Counted from the first letter of the stretch, positions 1 through 6,219 are shown. The stretch is DNA of 10,686 nt from UBA9214 sp964443845 (GCA_964443845.1 CAYUFA010000078.1:1-10686); one strand, 5' to 3'. Translations and numbers: made by a program. Notes: generated by a model from the letters alone, not told the origin.

Positions 1-1
1 G

Positions 2-166
2 GGTCGACATTTGTCGATACGAGTCCGGCGCGGGAACGTCCACTTCCAGTACGTTCAAGACACGCACCAACTTAGCACGAACTTCCGGTTCGGGACCGTA
101 AGAAGACCTGTGATGCCAGGCTGAGAACGCATGACTGAACAAGTCCTCTGCGATGATTGGCGATGC
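2..166 (-). other. Possible partial reading frame running off the left edge, unrecognised
   Basis: An open frame of 55 codons runs leftward from a TGA at 167-169 to the window edge. The translation looks protein-like, with AFSAWHHRSSYGPEPEVRA in the first half and LNVLEVDVPAPDSYRQM near the edge. There is no in-frame ATG with a ribosome site, so this may be a broken gene remnant or an internal part of a gene whose start is in another frame. Third-position GC is visibly lower than in the neighbouring genes, which would fit acquired DNA. I do not recognise the family. It could also be chance, since 55 open codons in GC-rich DNA is weak evidence. Confidence 0.25.
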
Positions 167-266
167 TCAGCGAGTGACAGGAAGAGGGCGGGCCGGCAAA
201 CCAGTTGAAATATGAGTCAGAATGAACAACCGGTTATCCCGCTAGCGCCGTCGGCAGCGGCCTTGT

Positions 267-315
267 AAAAAACCGGGAGACAGGAGCCGGGAGCGGCCGG
301 CGCGGCCGCTCCCGG
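267..315 (-). terminator. Rho-independent-like terminator after enolase
   Basis: Positions 287-298 and 304-315 form a perfect 12-bp GC-rich stem with a five-base loop. On the - strand it starts 12 bases past the enolase stop codon. About 14 bases further along, the transcript has six consecutive U (A-run at 267-272 on the + strand), directly after a CTCCCGG that can also pair with the first CCGGGAG. The U-run follows that alternative stem directly, so the terminating fold may be the alternative one. Confidence 0.6.
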
Positions 316-326
316 AGCCCCGGCGT

Positions 327-1616
327 TCAGCCGCGTACGAAGGCACCCTTGCCGGCGTAGACCGCCGAGTCGCCCAGCGCCTCCTCGATGCGCAGCAGCT
401 GGTTGTACTTCTCCACCCGTTCGCCCCGGCAGGGTGCGCCGGTCTTGAGATGGCCGGTTCCGAGGCCGACGGTAAGGTCGGCGATGAAGCTGTCGACGGT
501 CTCGCCGCTGCGGTGCGAGACCATGGCGCCCCAGTTGGCGCGGTAGGCGAGCTGTACCGCTGCCACCGTCTCGGTGAGGGTGCCGATCTGGTTGAGCTTG
601 ATGAGCACGGCGTTGGCGACATCCGCCTCGATGCCGCGTTGGATGCGCTCGACGTTGGTGACGAACAGGTCGTCGCCGACCAGTTCGATCTTGCCGCCCA
701 GCTCCCGGTTGAGTATCTTCCAGCCGTCCCAGTCGTCCTCGGCGAGACCATCCTCCAGCAACGCCAGGGGAAAGCGCGTCACCCAGTCACTGTACATGGC
801 GACCAGTTCGGCCGCTTCCACCTTGCGGCCTTCGGTGCGCAGGTGATACAGCCCGTCTTCATAGAAACCGCTGGAGGCGGGGTCGAGTGCGATCACGATG
901 TCCTCGCCGGGCCGGTAGCCGGCCTTTTCGATGGCCTGCACGATCAGTTCGAGGGCCTCGGCGTTGCGTTTCAGCGCCGGGGCGAAGCCGCCCTCATCGC
1001 CGACGCCGGTCGAGTAGCCGCCGTTCTTCAGGACCTGTTTCAGCGCATGGTAGGTTTCACTGCCCCAGCGCAGTGCCTCGGCAAAGTTCGGTGCGCCGAC
1101 CGGTGCGATCATGAACTCCTGCAGGTCGGTGCCCTGCCAGTTGGCATGCACGCCGCCATTGAGGATGTTGAACATGGGTACCGGAAGGCGGCAGGCCGCC
1201 GCGCCGCCCAGATACCGGAACAGCGGCAGGCCACAGGCGTCCGCCGCCGCGCGCGCCGCCGCCAGGCTCACCCCGAGCAGGGCGTTGGCGCCCAGCCGAC
1301 CCTTGTTGGGGGTGCCGTCCAGCGCCAGCATGGTCCGGTCCACACAGCCCTGGTCGAGGGCGTCGAGGCCGGTCAGGGCGCCGGCGATCTCGCCGTTGAC
1401 ATGTTCGACTGCCCGGCGCACGCCCTTGCCGCCGTAGCGGGCGCTATCGCCATCGCGTAACTCCAGCGCTTCATGGATCCCGGTCGATGCCCCGGAGGGA
1501 ACGGCGGCACGCCCGAAGGCGCCGCCGGCCAGGCAGACCTCGACCTCGACGGTGGGGTTACCGCGCGAATCGAGGATTTCACGGGCGTGGATGGAATTCA
1601 GGGATGTGTCCGACAT
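327..1616 (-). CDS. eno: Enolase (phosphopyruvate hydratase)
   Basis: This 429-residue protein is full length for bacterial enolase, the cytosolic glycolytic enzyme that interconverts 2-phosphoglycerate and phosphoenolpyruvate. The N-terminus has the DSRGNPTVEVEV and PSGASTG motifs. Catalytic and metal residues are seen at E167 (LQEFMI), E208 (GDEGG), D245, E288 (LEDGL), D315 (VGDDLF), K340 and K391, and the signature LIKLNQIGTLTET is intact. I chose the ATG at 1616 because AAGGAG lies just upstream and the protein then begins like other enolases; an in-frame ATG at 1673 would add 19 unrelated residues and falls at or before the predicted transcript start. The gene follows the dynamin-family gene on the same strand after 141 bases and probably has its own promoter. 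It is not beside pyrG or kdsA, the usual partners, so it could be a second copy in this genome. Confidence 0.96.
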   Translation of the reverse strand: MSDTSLNSIHAREILDSRGNPTVEVEVCLAGGAFGRAAVPSGASTGIHEALELRDGDSARYGGKGVRRAVEHVNGEIAGALTGLDALDQGCVDRTMLALDGTPNKGRLGANALLGVSLAAARAAADACGLPLFRYLGGAAACRLPVPMFNILNGGVHANWQGTDLQEFMIAPVGAPNFAEALRWGSETYHALKQVLKNGGYSTGVGDEGGFAPALKRNAEALELIVQAIEKAGYRPGEDIVIALDPASSGFYEDGLYHLRTEGRKVEAAELVAMYSDWVTRFPLALLEDGLAEDDWDGWKILNRELGGKIELVGDDLFVTNVERIQRGIEADVANAVLIKLNQIGTLTETVAAVQLAYRANWGAMVSHRSGETVDSFIADLTVGLGTGHLKTGAPCRGERVEKYNQLLRIEEALGDSAVYAGKGAFVRG

Positions 1617-1671
1617 GCGTTTGCTCTCCTTGTTTGTGGTCCGGTGATCCCGGCGGGTACGCCATGGCCGC

Positions 1672-1699
1672 ATTCTCCTCTACTGCTCGCAGCAGTCAA
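1672..1699 (-). promoter_or_regulatory. Candidate sigma-70 promoter for enolase
   Basis: On the - strand TTGACT (1694-1699) is followed after 16 bases by GAGAAT (1672-1677), giving 5/6 and 4/6 matches to the -35 and -10 consensus. The predicted transcript would begin near 1665, about 49 bases before the chosen enolase ATG. A short inverted repeat, ACTGCT-CGC-AGCAGT (1682-1696), overlaps the -35 box and spacer and could be an operator or chance. Confidence 0.4.
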
Positions 1700-1757
1700 T
1701 GGCCGGCCGGCCTGCGCGCGTGCCCCGCAGACCCTGGCGAACGGACGGCCTGCGCGC

Positions 1758-3527
1758 TCAGGCCGGCTGTTCGAGTGCCGCCAGCGCCTGCAGTCGTGCG
1801 GCGAGCCCGGCCAGACTCTCCAGTTCACGGTCCAGTTCCGCGGCGCGGCGGTCGGCCCGAACGCTGCCCTCCGCCCCGGATTGCAGTCCCTTGTGCACGG
1901 CGGCCTCGATGCCGGTCAGGGTTGCATCCAGACGCTCCAGCATGGCGGCCCGGAAGTCGCGCATGCTCCTGTCCAGGCGCCGGGCGAAGTGATAACGCAC
2001 CCGGCCGGCCTGGGTGTCGGCCAGTTCGCGCCCGTAGCCCAGGCCGCGCCGCAGAATCAGGGAATCGCCCAGTATCTTGGGCAGGGCCAGCAGCAGCGAG
2101 GTGGCCAGGGTCTGGAGTGCCGGCGGCTCGTTCCAGAACTTGTAGTAGAAGCCGGTCTGACTTTGCCAGTCGATGTCGGCGCCGATGGCCTCGAACGGCA
2201 CGCAGAACAGCTCCGAGGAGAAGCGGTAGAGCTCGTCCACGGTGGCGTCGATGCGGGCGCCGAAGCGTCGGCACAGACCCTGATACTCGGTACCGATGCG
2301 TTCGTCCTCCTCGTAACGAAACCGGTCCCAGGCAGTACGTACCGCGTCCACGGCGGCGCGTTCCAGTCCCGCAGCGAGTTCGCGCGAGGGCAGCTGCCGC
2401 GTGGTCCGGAAATGCGCCTCCAGTACCGCATCGACCTCGCCGCCGAGCTGCATGCGGAAGGCTTCCACGTCCCCGGAGACGGTCTCATCCGCGAGGCGCC
2501 TGACCTCGGCTTCCAGCAGCACGGTGAAGTCGCGCCGCTCCTGCGCAACCTCGGTGCGTTTGCTGTCGAATACGTCCAGCTTGCGGCGCAATTCCTCCAG
2601 TGGTGTGCGCAGTGAGGAGATTTCCAGTTCCCGGTTGAGCCTGGCCTGGGCCACCAGCCGCAACAGCCGCTTGGCCAGGGCGGCCGCCAGCGCATTACCC
2701 TTGCCCTCGCTGAGGAAGTGCTCCAGGGCCGCGGTAAACGCGGGGAAATGGCTGCGGGAAAGCAGGTCCCTGTCGTTGCTCCGGACTCCTTCAAGGGCCA
2801 GTCGTGCCGAGACCGGGAAGATCGGCACCTGCCGGCCGGTGCACTCGGTGATCACCCGGGACGCAAATTCCACCGATTCCGCCAGCTCGTTTGCGGTGAG
2901 TAAATCGGCCTTGTTGAGCAGGAAAAAGATCCGGCCGGCATAGGCGCGCACCTGCTCGAGGAATTCGGTCTCCGCCTGCCCCGCCGGCTGGTCTGCAGAG
3001 AGCAGAAACAGCACCGCGTCGGCGTCCGGCAGGAAGCGATAGGTCACCTCGCTGTTGTGCCGGTATGCCGAACCGATGCCCGGCGTGTCGATGATGCGCA
3101 CTCCGCGGGCCAGCCAGGGCGAGGGCCACGTGACGTGCACCTCGCGAACCCCTTTCGTATTGTGCGGGTTGCCTTTCTCGGTGACATAATCCGCCAGTTC
3201 CCGGGCTGCAATGGCCCGGGCCTCCCCATTCCCGAACACCACTTCGACGGCTTCCCGCTCCCCATGCGACACGATCGTGGCGATGGCGGTGAGCGGCACC
3301 ACGCCCACCGGCAGGATGTCCACGCCAAGCAGGGCGTTGAGCACGCTGCTCTTGCCGCGCTTGAATTCTCCGACCGCCACCAGGTTGAAGACATCGGCTG
3401 CGGCGCGCATCCGCAGGGTCTCCAGTTCTGCGGCGGGCAGACCGGGGAGGCATGCGGCCTCGTCAAGACAGGCGCGCACCTGCGCCAGGGCGGGTTCGCC
3501 CCGGGATGGCTTGCTCAGCGCATCCAC
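1758..3527 (-). CDS. Dynamin-family GTPase
   Basis: This 589-residue protein is a large GTPase of the bacterial dynamin-like type, a family that binds and remodels membranes. The GTPase domain fills about residues 45-270: G1 P-loop GEFKRGKS at 53-60, candidate G2 threonine T80, G3 DTPG at 147-150, G4 NKAD at 205-208 and a G5-like VSAR at 239-242. The remainder is largely helical and charged (about 280-440 and 510-589), with a hydrophobic stretch around 471-493 (LQTLATSLLLALPKILG) that might be the membrane-contacting tip. The start is a GTG; no ATG, GTG or TTG lies upstream in frame and no good ribosome site precedes it. A small ORF overlaps the start, so translation may be coupled. Enolase follows 141 bases downstream. 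Substrate, partner and any link to nitrogen fixation are unknown. Confidence 0.88.
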   Translation of the reverse strand: MDALSKPSRGEPALAQVRACLDEAACLPGLPAAELETLRMRAAADVFNLVAVGEFKRGKSSVLNALLGVDILPVGVVPLTAIATIVSHGEREAVEVVFGNGEARAIAARELADYVTEKGNPHNTKGVREVHVTWPSPWLARGVRIIDTPGIGSAYRHNSEVTYRFLPDADAVLFLLSADQPAGQAETEFLEQVRAYAGRIFFLLNKADLLTANELAESVEFASRVITECTGRQVPIFPVSARLALEGVRSNDRDLLSRSHFPAFTAALEHFLSEGKGNALAAALAKRLLRLVAQARLNRELEISSLRTPLEELRRKLDVFDSKRTEVAQERRDFTVLLEAEVRRLADETVSGDVEAFRMQLGGEVDAVLEAHFRTTRQLPSRELAAGLERAAVDAVRTAWDRFRYEEDERIGTEYQGLCRRFGARIDATVDELYRFSSELFCVPFEAIGADIDWQSQTGFYYKFWNEPPALQTLATSLLLALPKILGDSLILRRGLGYGRELADTQAGRVRYHFARRLDRSMRDFRAAMLERLDATLTGIEAAVHKGLQSGAEGSVRADRRAAELDRELESLAGLAARLQALAALEQPA

Positions 3528-3637
3528 GGCGGGAGTGCACCGGGGGCGGGGATCGCGTGCCCCCCGGCATACAGGCCAGGGCCGCAGTGCGCCGTCGCGG
3601 CGCCCGCCCTGATCGAGACTACGGTCAGTACCTTCAT
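3515..3637 (-). CDS. Possible 40-residue small ORF overlapping the dynamin-family start
   Basis: An ATG at 3637, preceded by GGAGGGAT, opens a 40-codon frame whose TGA lies inside the first codons of the dynamin-family gene, an overlap of 13 bases. The peptide begins MKVLTVVSIRAGAATAHCGP and ends ALPPWMR. It resembles no family I know. Most third positions are G or C, as in the neighbouring genes. The GTG of the large gene lacks its own ribosome site, so this ORF could serve as a leader whose translation feeds ribosomes to it. The spacing between GGAGG and ATG is short, and such a frame can arise by chance. Confidence 0.3.
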   Translation of the reverse strand: MKVLTVVSIRAGAATAHCGPGLYAGGHAIPAPGALPPWMR

Positions 3638-3834
3638 ATCCCTCCGGTGACGCAACCGGGGGCAGGGGATTCGGGGAGGGTTCGGAAACGCCGCCTACCC
3701 CCGCCCGGCCGGGCGTGGTGGGTAGGCATCATCAGCCATACGGGCGGTTATCGGGAGGAATGCCATCTCCGCTGGGGCGTTATGATAGCGGCGGCCACGC
3801 CGGTATCGCAATACGCAATGACGGGGCGTCTCTC
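3528..3834. other. Gap between the SIR2-like and dynamin-family genes
   Basis: This 307-base gap holds the possible small ORF (3515-3637) and an imperfect hairpin (3693-3727). I see no TGT-N10-ACA site and no -24/-12 promoter in it on the - strand. No convincing sigma-70 promoter is visible for the dynamin-family gene. Confidence 0.5.
3693..3727 (-). terminator. Hairpin downstream of the SIR2-like gene, possible terminator
   Basis: The arms GCCTACCC (3693-3700) and GGGTAGGC (3720-3727) pair perfectly, and inside them CGCCCGG-CCGGGCG (3702-3715) is a perfect palindrome, with four unpaired bases on one side. It lies about 107 bases past the SIR2-like stop codon. On the - strand it is followed only by a weak GCGTTTCC, so termination efficiency is doubtful. 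Confidence 0.4.
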
Positions 3835-4716
3835 TCAGCAGCCGACGCTGGCGTCGTACCCGGCGGGGGAGGCGGGCATGTCGGCCCCGGCGCGCAGCAG
3901 CTCTTCGGCATCGGCGTCGAGCACCTCGATGCCGATGCGGGCACAGAAACGCCGTTCCTTGTCCGTGGGCCCAGGAATCAGGGCCCAGCCGGTCGGCCGG
4001 GCCGCGCCGTATACCACGTCCGACAGCACCATACGCTCGGTGTCGCGGTTGAGCCGTAATCCCAGCAACAGGTACTGCCTGTCCTTCCGGTAGCGCTTGA
4101 CGAACGCAGGAATGGCAAAGCCGCCCATCAGCTCGGTGAGGTAGTCCACGTAGTCCGCATCCGAGGCGATGAAGAGCGGATCGGGCAGCGGGCTGCCCAT
4201 CGGCTTGAACAGGATCGGCAGGCCGCTGTCGACCTCCTCCTGGCTCACTTCCCGGTACCGGCCGCCGTCGTAGTGGTGGATGCGGTAACGGTAGTCGGTT
4301 CCACCGCTGCGCGCGATGCCGCGGATCAGTGTATGCGGCATCGCGGAAAACGATTCCTGCAACTGGGCGTCGCGGTTGGTATCGATGACATAGGGTGGCC
4401 GGCACCCGGCCAGCCAGTCGTGCAGGGACGCACGGGTCCAGCGGCGTGCGCCATAGGTTTCCGCAAGAAAGCGCGTGACGAAACCGCGGCCCTTCTTCAG
4501 TTCCATGTCCATCGCGGCGCGTGGAAATTCATACATCAGCCGTGCGGACATCGGTTTGCCGCCGTTCATGGCCAGGATCAGGCTGTCGCTGTCGGCGGGC
4601 ATGGCTGCGCCCGTGCCGCGCTCCGTGACATCCGCCAGCACACCGGGGCCGAGGTAGGGAACCAGGGTTCCGGTCCGGATGCGTGCGGCCAGTTCGCTCA
4701 GTGTCGTCGTCGTCAT
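3835..4716 (-). CDS. SIR2-like domain protein, divergent from nifH and under a nif-type promoter
   Basis: This 293-residue protein reads as a single SIR2-like (SIR2_2-type) Rossmann domain, a fold that usually binds NAD. Visible landmarks are LVPYLGPGVL (18-27, the glycine loop), VIDTNRDAQLQ (110-120, equivalent to the family's TTNYD stretch), LFKPMGSPLPDP (169-180) followed by SDADYVDYL, and a C-terminal strand QYLLLGLRLNRD (214-225) like the family's lflGySl segment. The usual K-x-H-G-S catalytic histidine appears to be Met173, so deacetylase or NADase activity is doubtful. No signal peptide or membrane segment is seen. A GTG three bases before the ATG is an alternative start; AGGGA lies upstream of both. 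The gene is transcribed away from nifH with its own sigma-54 promoter and NifA site, so it should be expressed with nitrogenase. Its role is unknown; NAD or ADP-ribose sensing is speculation. Confidence 0.8.
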   Translation of the reverse strand: MTTTTLSELAARIRTGTLVPYLGPGVLADVTERGTGAAMPADSDSLILAMNGGKPMSARLMYEFPRAAMDMELKKGRGFVTRFLAETYGARRWTRASLHDWLAGCRPPYVIDTNRDAQLQESFSAMPHTLIRGIARSGGTDYRYRIHHYDGGRYREVSQEEVDSGLPILFKPMGSPLPDPLFIASDADYVDYLTELMGGFAIPAFVKRYRKDRQYLLLGLRLNRDTERMVLSDVVYGAARPTGWALIPGPTDKERRFCARIGIEVLDADAEELLRAGADMPASPAGYDASVGC

Positions 4717-4755
4717 CACCGGATTTCCCTGCAGTTATGGATACACGAACAGGGA

Positions 4756-4771
4756 AGCAAATTCGGGGCCA
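4756..4771 (-). promoter_or_regulatory. Sigma-54 (-24/-12) promoter for the SIR2-like gene
   Basis: Read on the - strand the site is TGGCCC-N5-TTGCT. The invariant GG and GC and their spacing match the sigma-54 consensus TGGCAC-N5-TTGCW; the first block differs at one base. The transcript would start near 4745, about 29 bases before the ATG at 4716. Confidence 0.65.
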
Positions 4772-4823
4772 GATATGCTGCGCGTGCAAACACAGTCGGT
4801 TGGCCGCAGACGGCGGCGTGGAT

Positions 4824-4839
4824 TGTCGGTTCCGCGACA
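4824..4839. promoter_or_regulatory. NifA upstream activator site for the SIR2-like gene
   Basis: TGT-CGGTTCCGCG-ACA matches the NifA consensus TGT-N10-ACA exactly. Its centre is about 87 bases upstream of the predicted start of the SIR2-like transcript, a typical distance, and about 450 bases from the nifH start, which is unusually far. It therefore most likely serves the SIR2-like gene. Confidence 0.65.
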
Positions 4840-4922
4840 GGCAATGCCGGCAGATTGTGGCAGTCCGGACGCGGATAACGGCGGCGGAATGCACGGAAAA
4901 AGGAATTTCTTGCCGGGTTGCC

Positions 4923-4987
4923 GTTCGCCTGCTGGCGCAGGCTCCTACGGGTGCGTCGATCGAGGCAGGAGCCGCCCTGGCGGCGCA
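4923..4987. repeat. Head-to-head pair of REP-like palindromes
   Basis: On the - strand 4948-4923 reads GTAGGAGCCTGCGCCAGCAG and onward, with a GCCTGC/GCAGGC stem. On the + strand 4965-4987 reads GCAGGAGCCGCCCTGGCGGC and onward, with a GCCGCC/GGCGGC stem. The G(T/C)AGGAGC heads face each other across 16 bases that include CGATCG. This is the layout of GTAG-type REP elements moved by RAYT transposases in gammaproteobacteria; the family assignment is from memory. Confidence 0.6.
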
Positions 4988-5141
4988 CAGGAAATGGCCA
5001 CGAAACCACCTGGCTGACATGAAATAAAACATGCCTCGTCATTACACTCCGTGAATTTCCGGGTGGTTCCGTGGACATTCGACGGGTTCGTGCCGGTCGC
5101 ATCAGCGCGCCTCAATCCTGGCAGGTGCGCACGAAATCCCG

Positions 5142-5157
5142 TGTAGCCATCGCAACA
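5142..5157. promoter_or_regulatory. NifA upstream activator site for nifH
   Basis: TGT-AGCCATCGCA-ACA matches the NifA consensus TGT-N10-ACA exactly. Its centre lies about 132 bases upstream of the predicted nifH transcript start, within the normal range for NifA acting on a sigma-54 promoter through DNA looping. Confidence 0.85.
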
Positions 5158-5255
5158 GTCACGTTGTGTTTTGTTGTGTATACGACCGCTGGCCCGGCCG
5201 GGTGGCGGATGATGTTTCCAAGGAAGAACATGAGCTTGGCATGTAAATCACGACC

Positions 5256-5271
5256 TGGCACGGGACTTGCT
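5256..5271 (+). promoter_or_regulatory. Sigma-54 (-24/-12) promoter of the nifHDK operon
   Basis: TGGCAC-GGGAC-TTGCT is a perfect match to the sigma-54 consensus, including the G right after TGGCAC. The transcript should start near 5282, giving a leader of about 66 bases before nifH. Confidence 0.93.
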
Positions 5272-5288
5272 GCGCAGGGGATGACCTG

Positions 5289-5304
5289 CAGCCGGCGGCG
5301 GCTG
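5289..5304 (+). promoter_or_regulatory. Stem-loop at the 5' end of the nifH leader
   Basis: CAGCCG-GCGG-CGGCTG forms a six-pair stem with a four-base loop about 8 bases into the predicted transcript. A 5'-end hairpin may protect the mRNA, which is common for nifH leaders but unproven here. The nifH ribosome site (AGAGGAG) lies some 30 bases further on and is not covered. Confidence 0.35.
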
Positions 5305-5347
5305 TCCTGATTAACACGCAGATCACTGCACCAGAGGAGAACTGAAC

Positions 5348-6211
5348 ATGTCACTGCGTCAATGTGCAATTTACGGGAAGGGTGGTATCGGCAAGTCCAC
5401 TACGACCCAGAACCTGGTTGCGGGCCTCGCGGAACTCGGCAAGAAGGTCATGATCGTCGGCTGCGATCCGAAGGCGGATTCCACGCGCCTGATCCTGCAT
5501 TCCAAGGCCCAGAACACCATCATGGAGATGGCCGCCGAGGCGGGTACCGTCGAGGACCTGGAACTGGATGACGTGCTGAAGATGGGCTACGGCAACATCA
5601 AGTGCGTCGAATCCGGCGGTCCGGAGCCGGGCGTCGGCTGTGCCGGCCGCGGCGTGATCACCGCCATCAACTTCCTGGAAGAGGNNNNNNNNNNTTCCTA
5701 CGACGTGCTGGGCGACGTGGTGTGCGGCGGTTTCGCCATGCCGATTCGTGAAAACAAGGCCCAGGAAATCTACATCGTGGTGTCCGGCGAGATGATGGCC
5801 ATGTACGCAGCCAACAACATCTCCAAGGGCATCGTGAAGTACGCCAACTCCGGCGGTGTGCGTCTGGCCGGTCTGATCTGCAACTCACGCAACACCGCCC
5901 GCGAGGACGAACTGATCATGGAGCTGGCGCGCCAGCTCGGCACCCAGATGATCCACTTCGTGCCGCGCGACAACGTCGTGCAGCGCGCCGAGATCCGTCG
6001 CATGACGGTCATCGAGTACGACCCGCAGGCGAAGCAGGCCGACGAGTACCGCACCCTGGCCCAGAAGATCATCGATAACAAGAACATGGTGATTCCGACA
6101 CCGATCACCATGGACCAGCTCGAGGACCTGCTGATGGAGTTCGGCATCATGGAAGAGGAAGACGAGAGCATCATCGGCAAGAGCGCAGCCGCGGAAGTGG
6201 TCTCGGCCTGA
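5348..6211 (+). CDS. nifH: Nitrogenase iron protein (dinitrogenase reductase) NifH, with an assembly gap
   Basis: NifH is the homodimeric Fe protein that passes electrons to the MoFe protein with ATP hydrolysis. The P-loop GKGGIGKS is at residues 10-17, with GCDPKADSTR following. Cys98 (VGCAGRG) and the cysteine of DVVCGGFAMP ligate the shared [4Fe-4S] cluster. Arg101, in GCAGRG, is the residue that DraT ADP-ribosylates in organisms that have it. The frame reads through a run of ten N at 5685-5694. As written the protein is 287 residues and the second cysteine is residue 126; the family expects about 133, so about seven codons are missing in the gap. The start has AGGAG eight bases upstream. 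It is the first gene of the operon, followed by nifD after 108 bases. Confidence 0.98.
   Translation: MSLRQCAIYGKGGIGKSTTTQNLVAGLAELGKKVMIVGCDPKADSTRLILHSKAQNTIMEMAAEAGTVEDLELDDVLKMGYGNIKCVESGGPEPGVGCAGRGVITAINFLEEXXXXSYDVLGDVVCGGFAMPIRENKAQEIYIVVSGEMMAMYAANNISKGIVKYANSGGVRLAGLICNSRNTAREDELIMELARQLGTQMIHFVPRDNVVQRAEIRRMTVIEYDPQAKQADEYRTLAQKIIDNKNMVIPTPITMDQLEDLLMEFGIMEEEDESIIGKSAAAEVVSA
5685..5694. other. Run of ten N (assembly gap inside nifH)
   Basis: The N-run falls between NFLEE and SYDVLGDVVC. NifH proteins have about eleven residues here before the serine (a stretch like EGAYEEDLDFV), but the gap leaves room for only four. The true gap is therefore probably about 31 bases, which has the same reading phase as 10 N. 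Confidence 0.9.
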
Positions 6212-6219
6212 TGGCGGCG

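Larger units (their letters stand above)
1..326. other. Region left of enolase without a confident gene
   Basis: These bases carry only the unrecognised open frame at 2-166 and the terminator-like hairpin near 267-315. Positions about 1-240 are less GC-rich than the rest of the window. I see no tRNA, recognisable insertion-sequence end or promoter here. Confidence 0.5.
4717..5347. promoter_or_regulatory. Divergent regulatory region between the SIR2-like gene and nifH
   Basis: This 631-base region holds, from left to right, a sigma-54 promoter for the SIR2-like gene (4756-4771, - strand), a NifA site (4824-4839), a REP-like pair (4923-4987), a NifA site (5142-5157) and the nifH sigma-54 promoter (5256-5271). 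Open frames of about 80-130 codons cross it on both strands, but they run through the REP pair or the promoters and resemble nothing, so I call none. No good integration-host-factor site was found by eye. Confidence 0.75.

Noticed and set aside
242..751. 169-codon frame on the - strand within enolase
   Set aside because: It lies in another frame of the well-supported enolase gene, is rich in Arg/Ser/Pro, and runs through the terminator hairpin.
1579..1665. 28-codon frame on the - strand overlapping the enolase start, with AGGAG nine bases upstream
   Set aside because: Its ATG coincides with the predicted transcript start, so its ribosome site would not be in the mRNA, and the peptide shows no recognisable features.
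450..2615. Long + strand frames opposite enolase and the GTPase gene (up to 380 codons)
   Set aside because: They are antisense shadows in GC-rich DNA; the opposite strand encodes complete proteins with intact catalytic motifs.
4702..4717. TGT-N10-ATC near the SIR2-like start
   Set aside because: The right half does not match ACA and it lies inside the start of the coding region, downstream of the promoter.
4683..5027. 114-codon + strand frame in the divergent promoter region, and similar frames on both strands
   Set aside because: They cross the NifA site and the REP pair, have no ribosome site of note and resemble no protein family.
5213..5230. TGT...ACA pair upstream of nifH
   Set aside because: The spacing is 12 rather than 10 bases, so it does not fit the NifA consensus.
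5071..5369. Frames of 79 and 85 codons around the nifH promoter
   Set aside because: They overlap the perfect NifA site, the -24/-12 promoter and the nifH leader, so coding is very unlikely.
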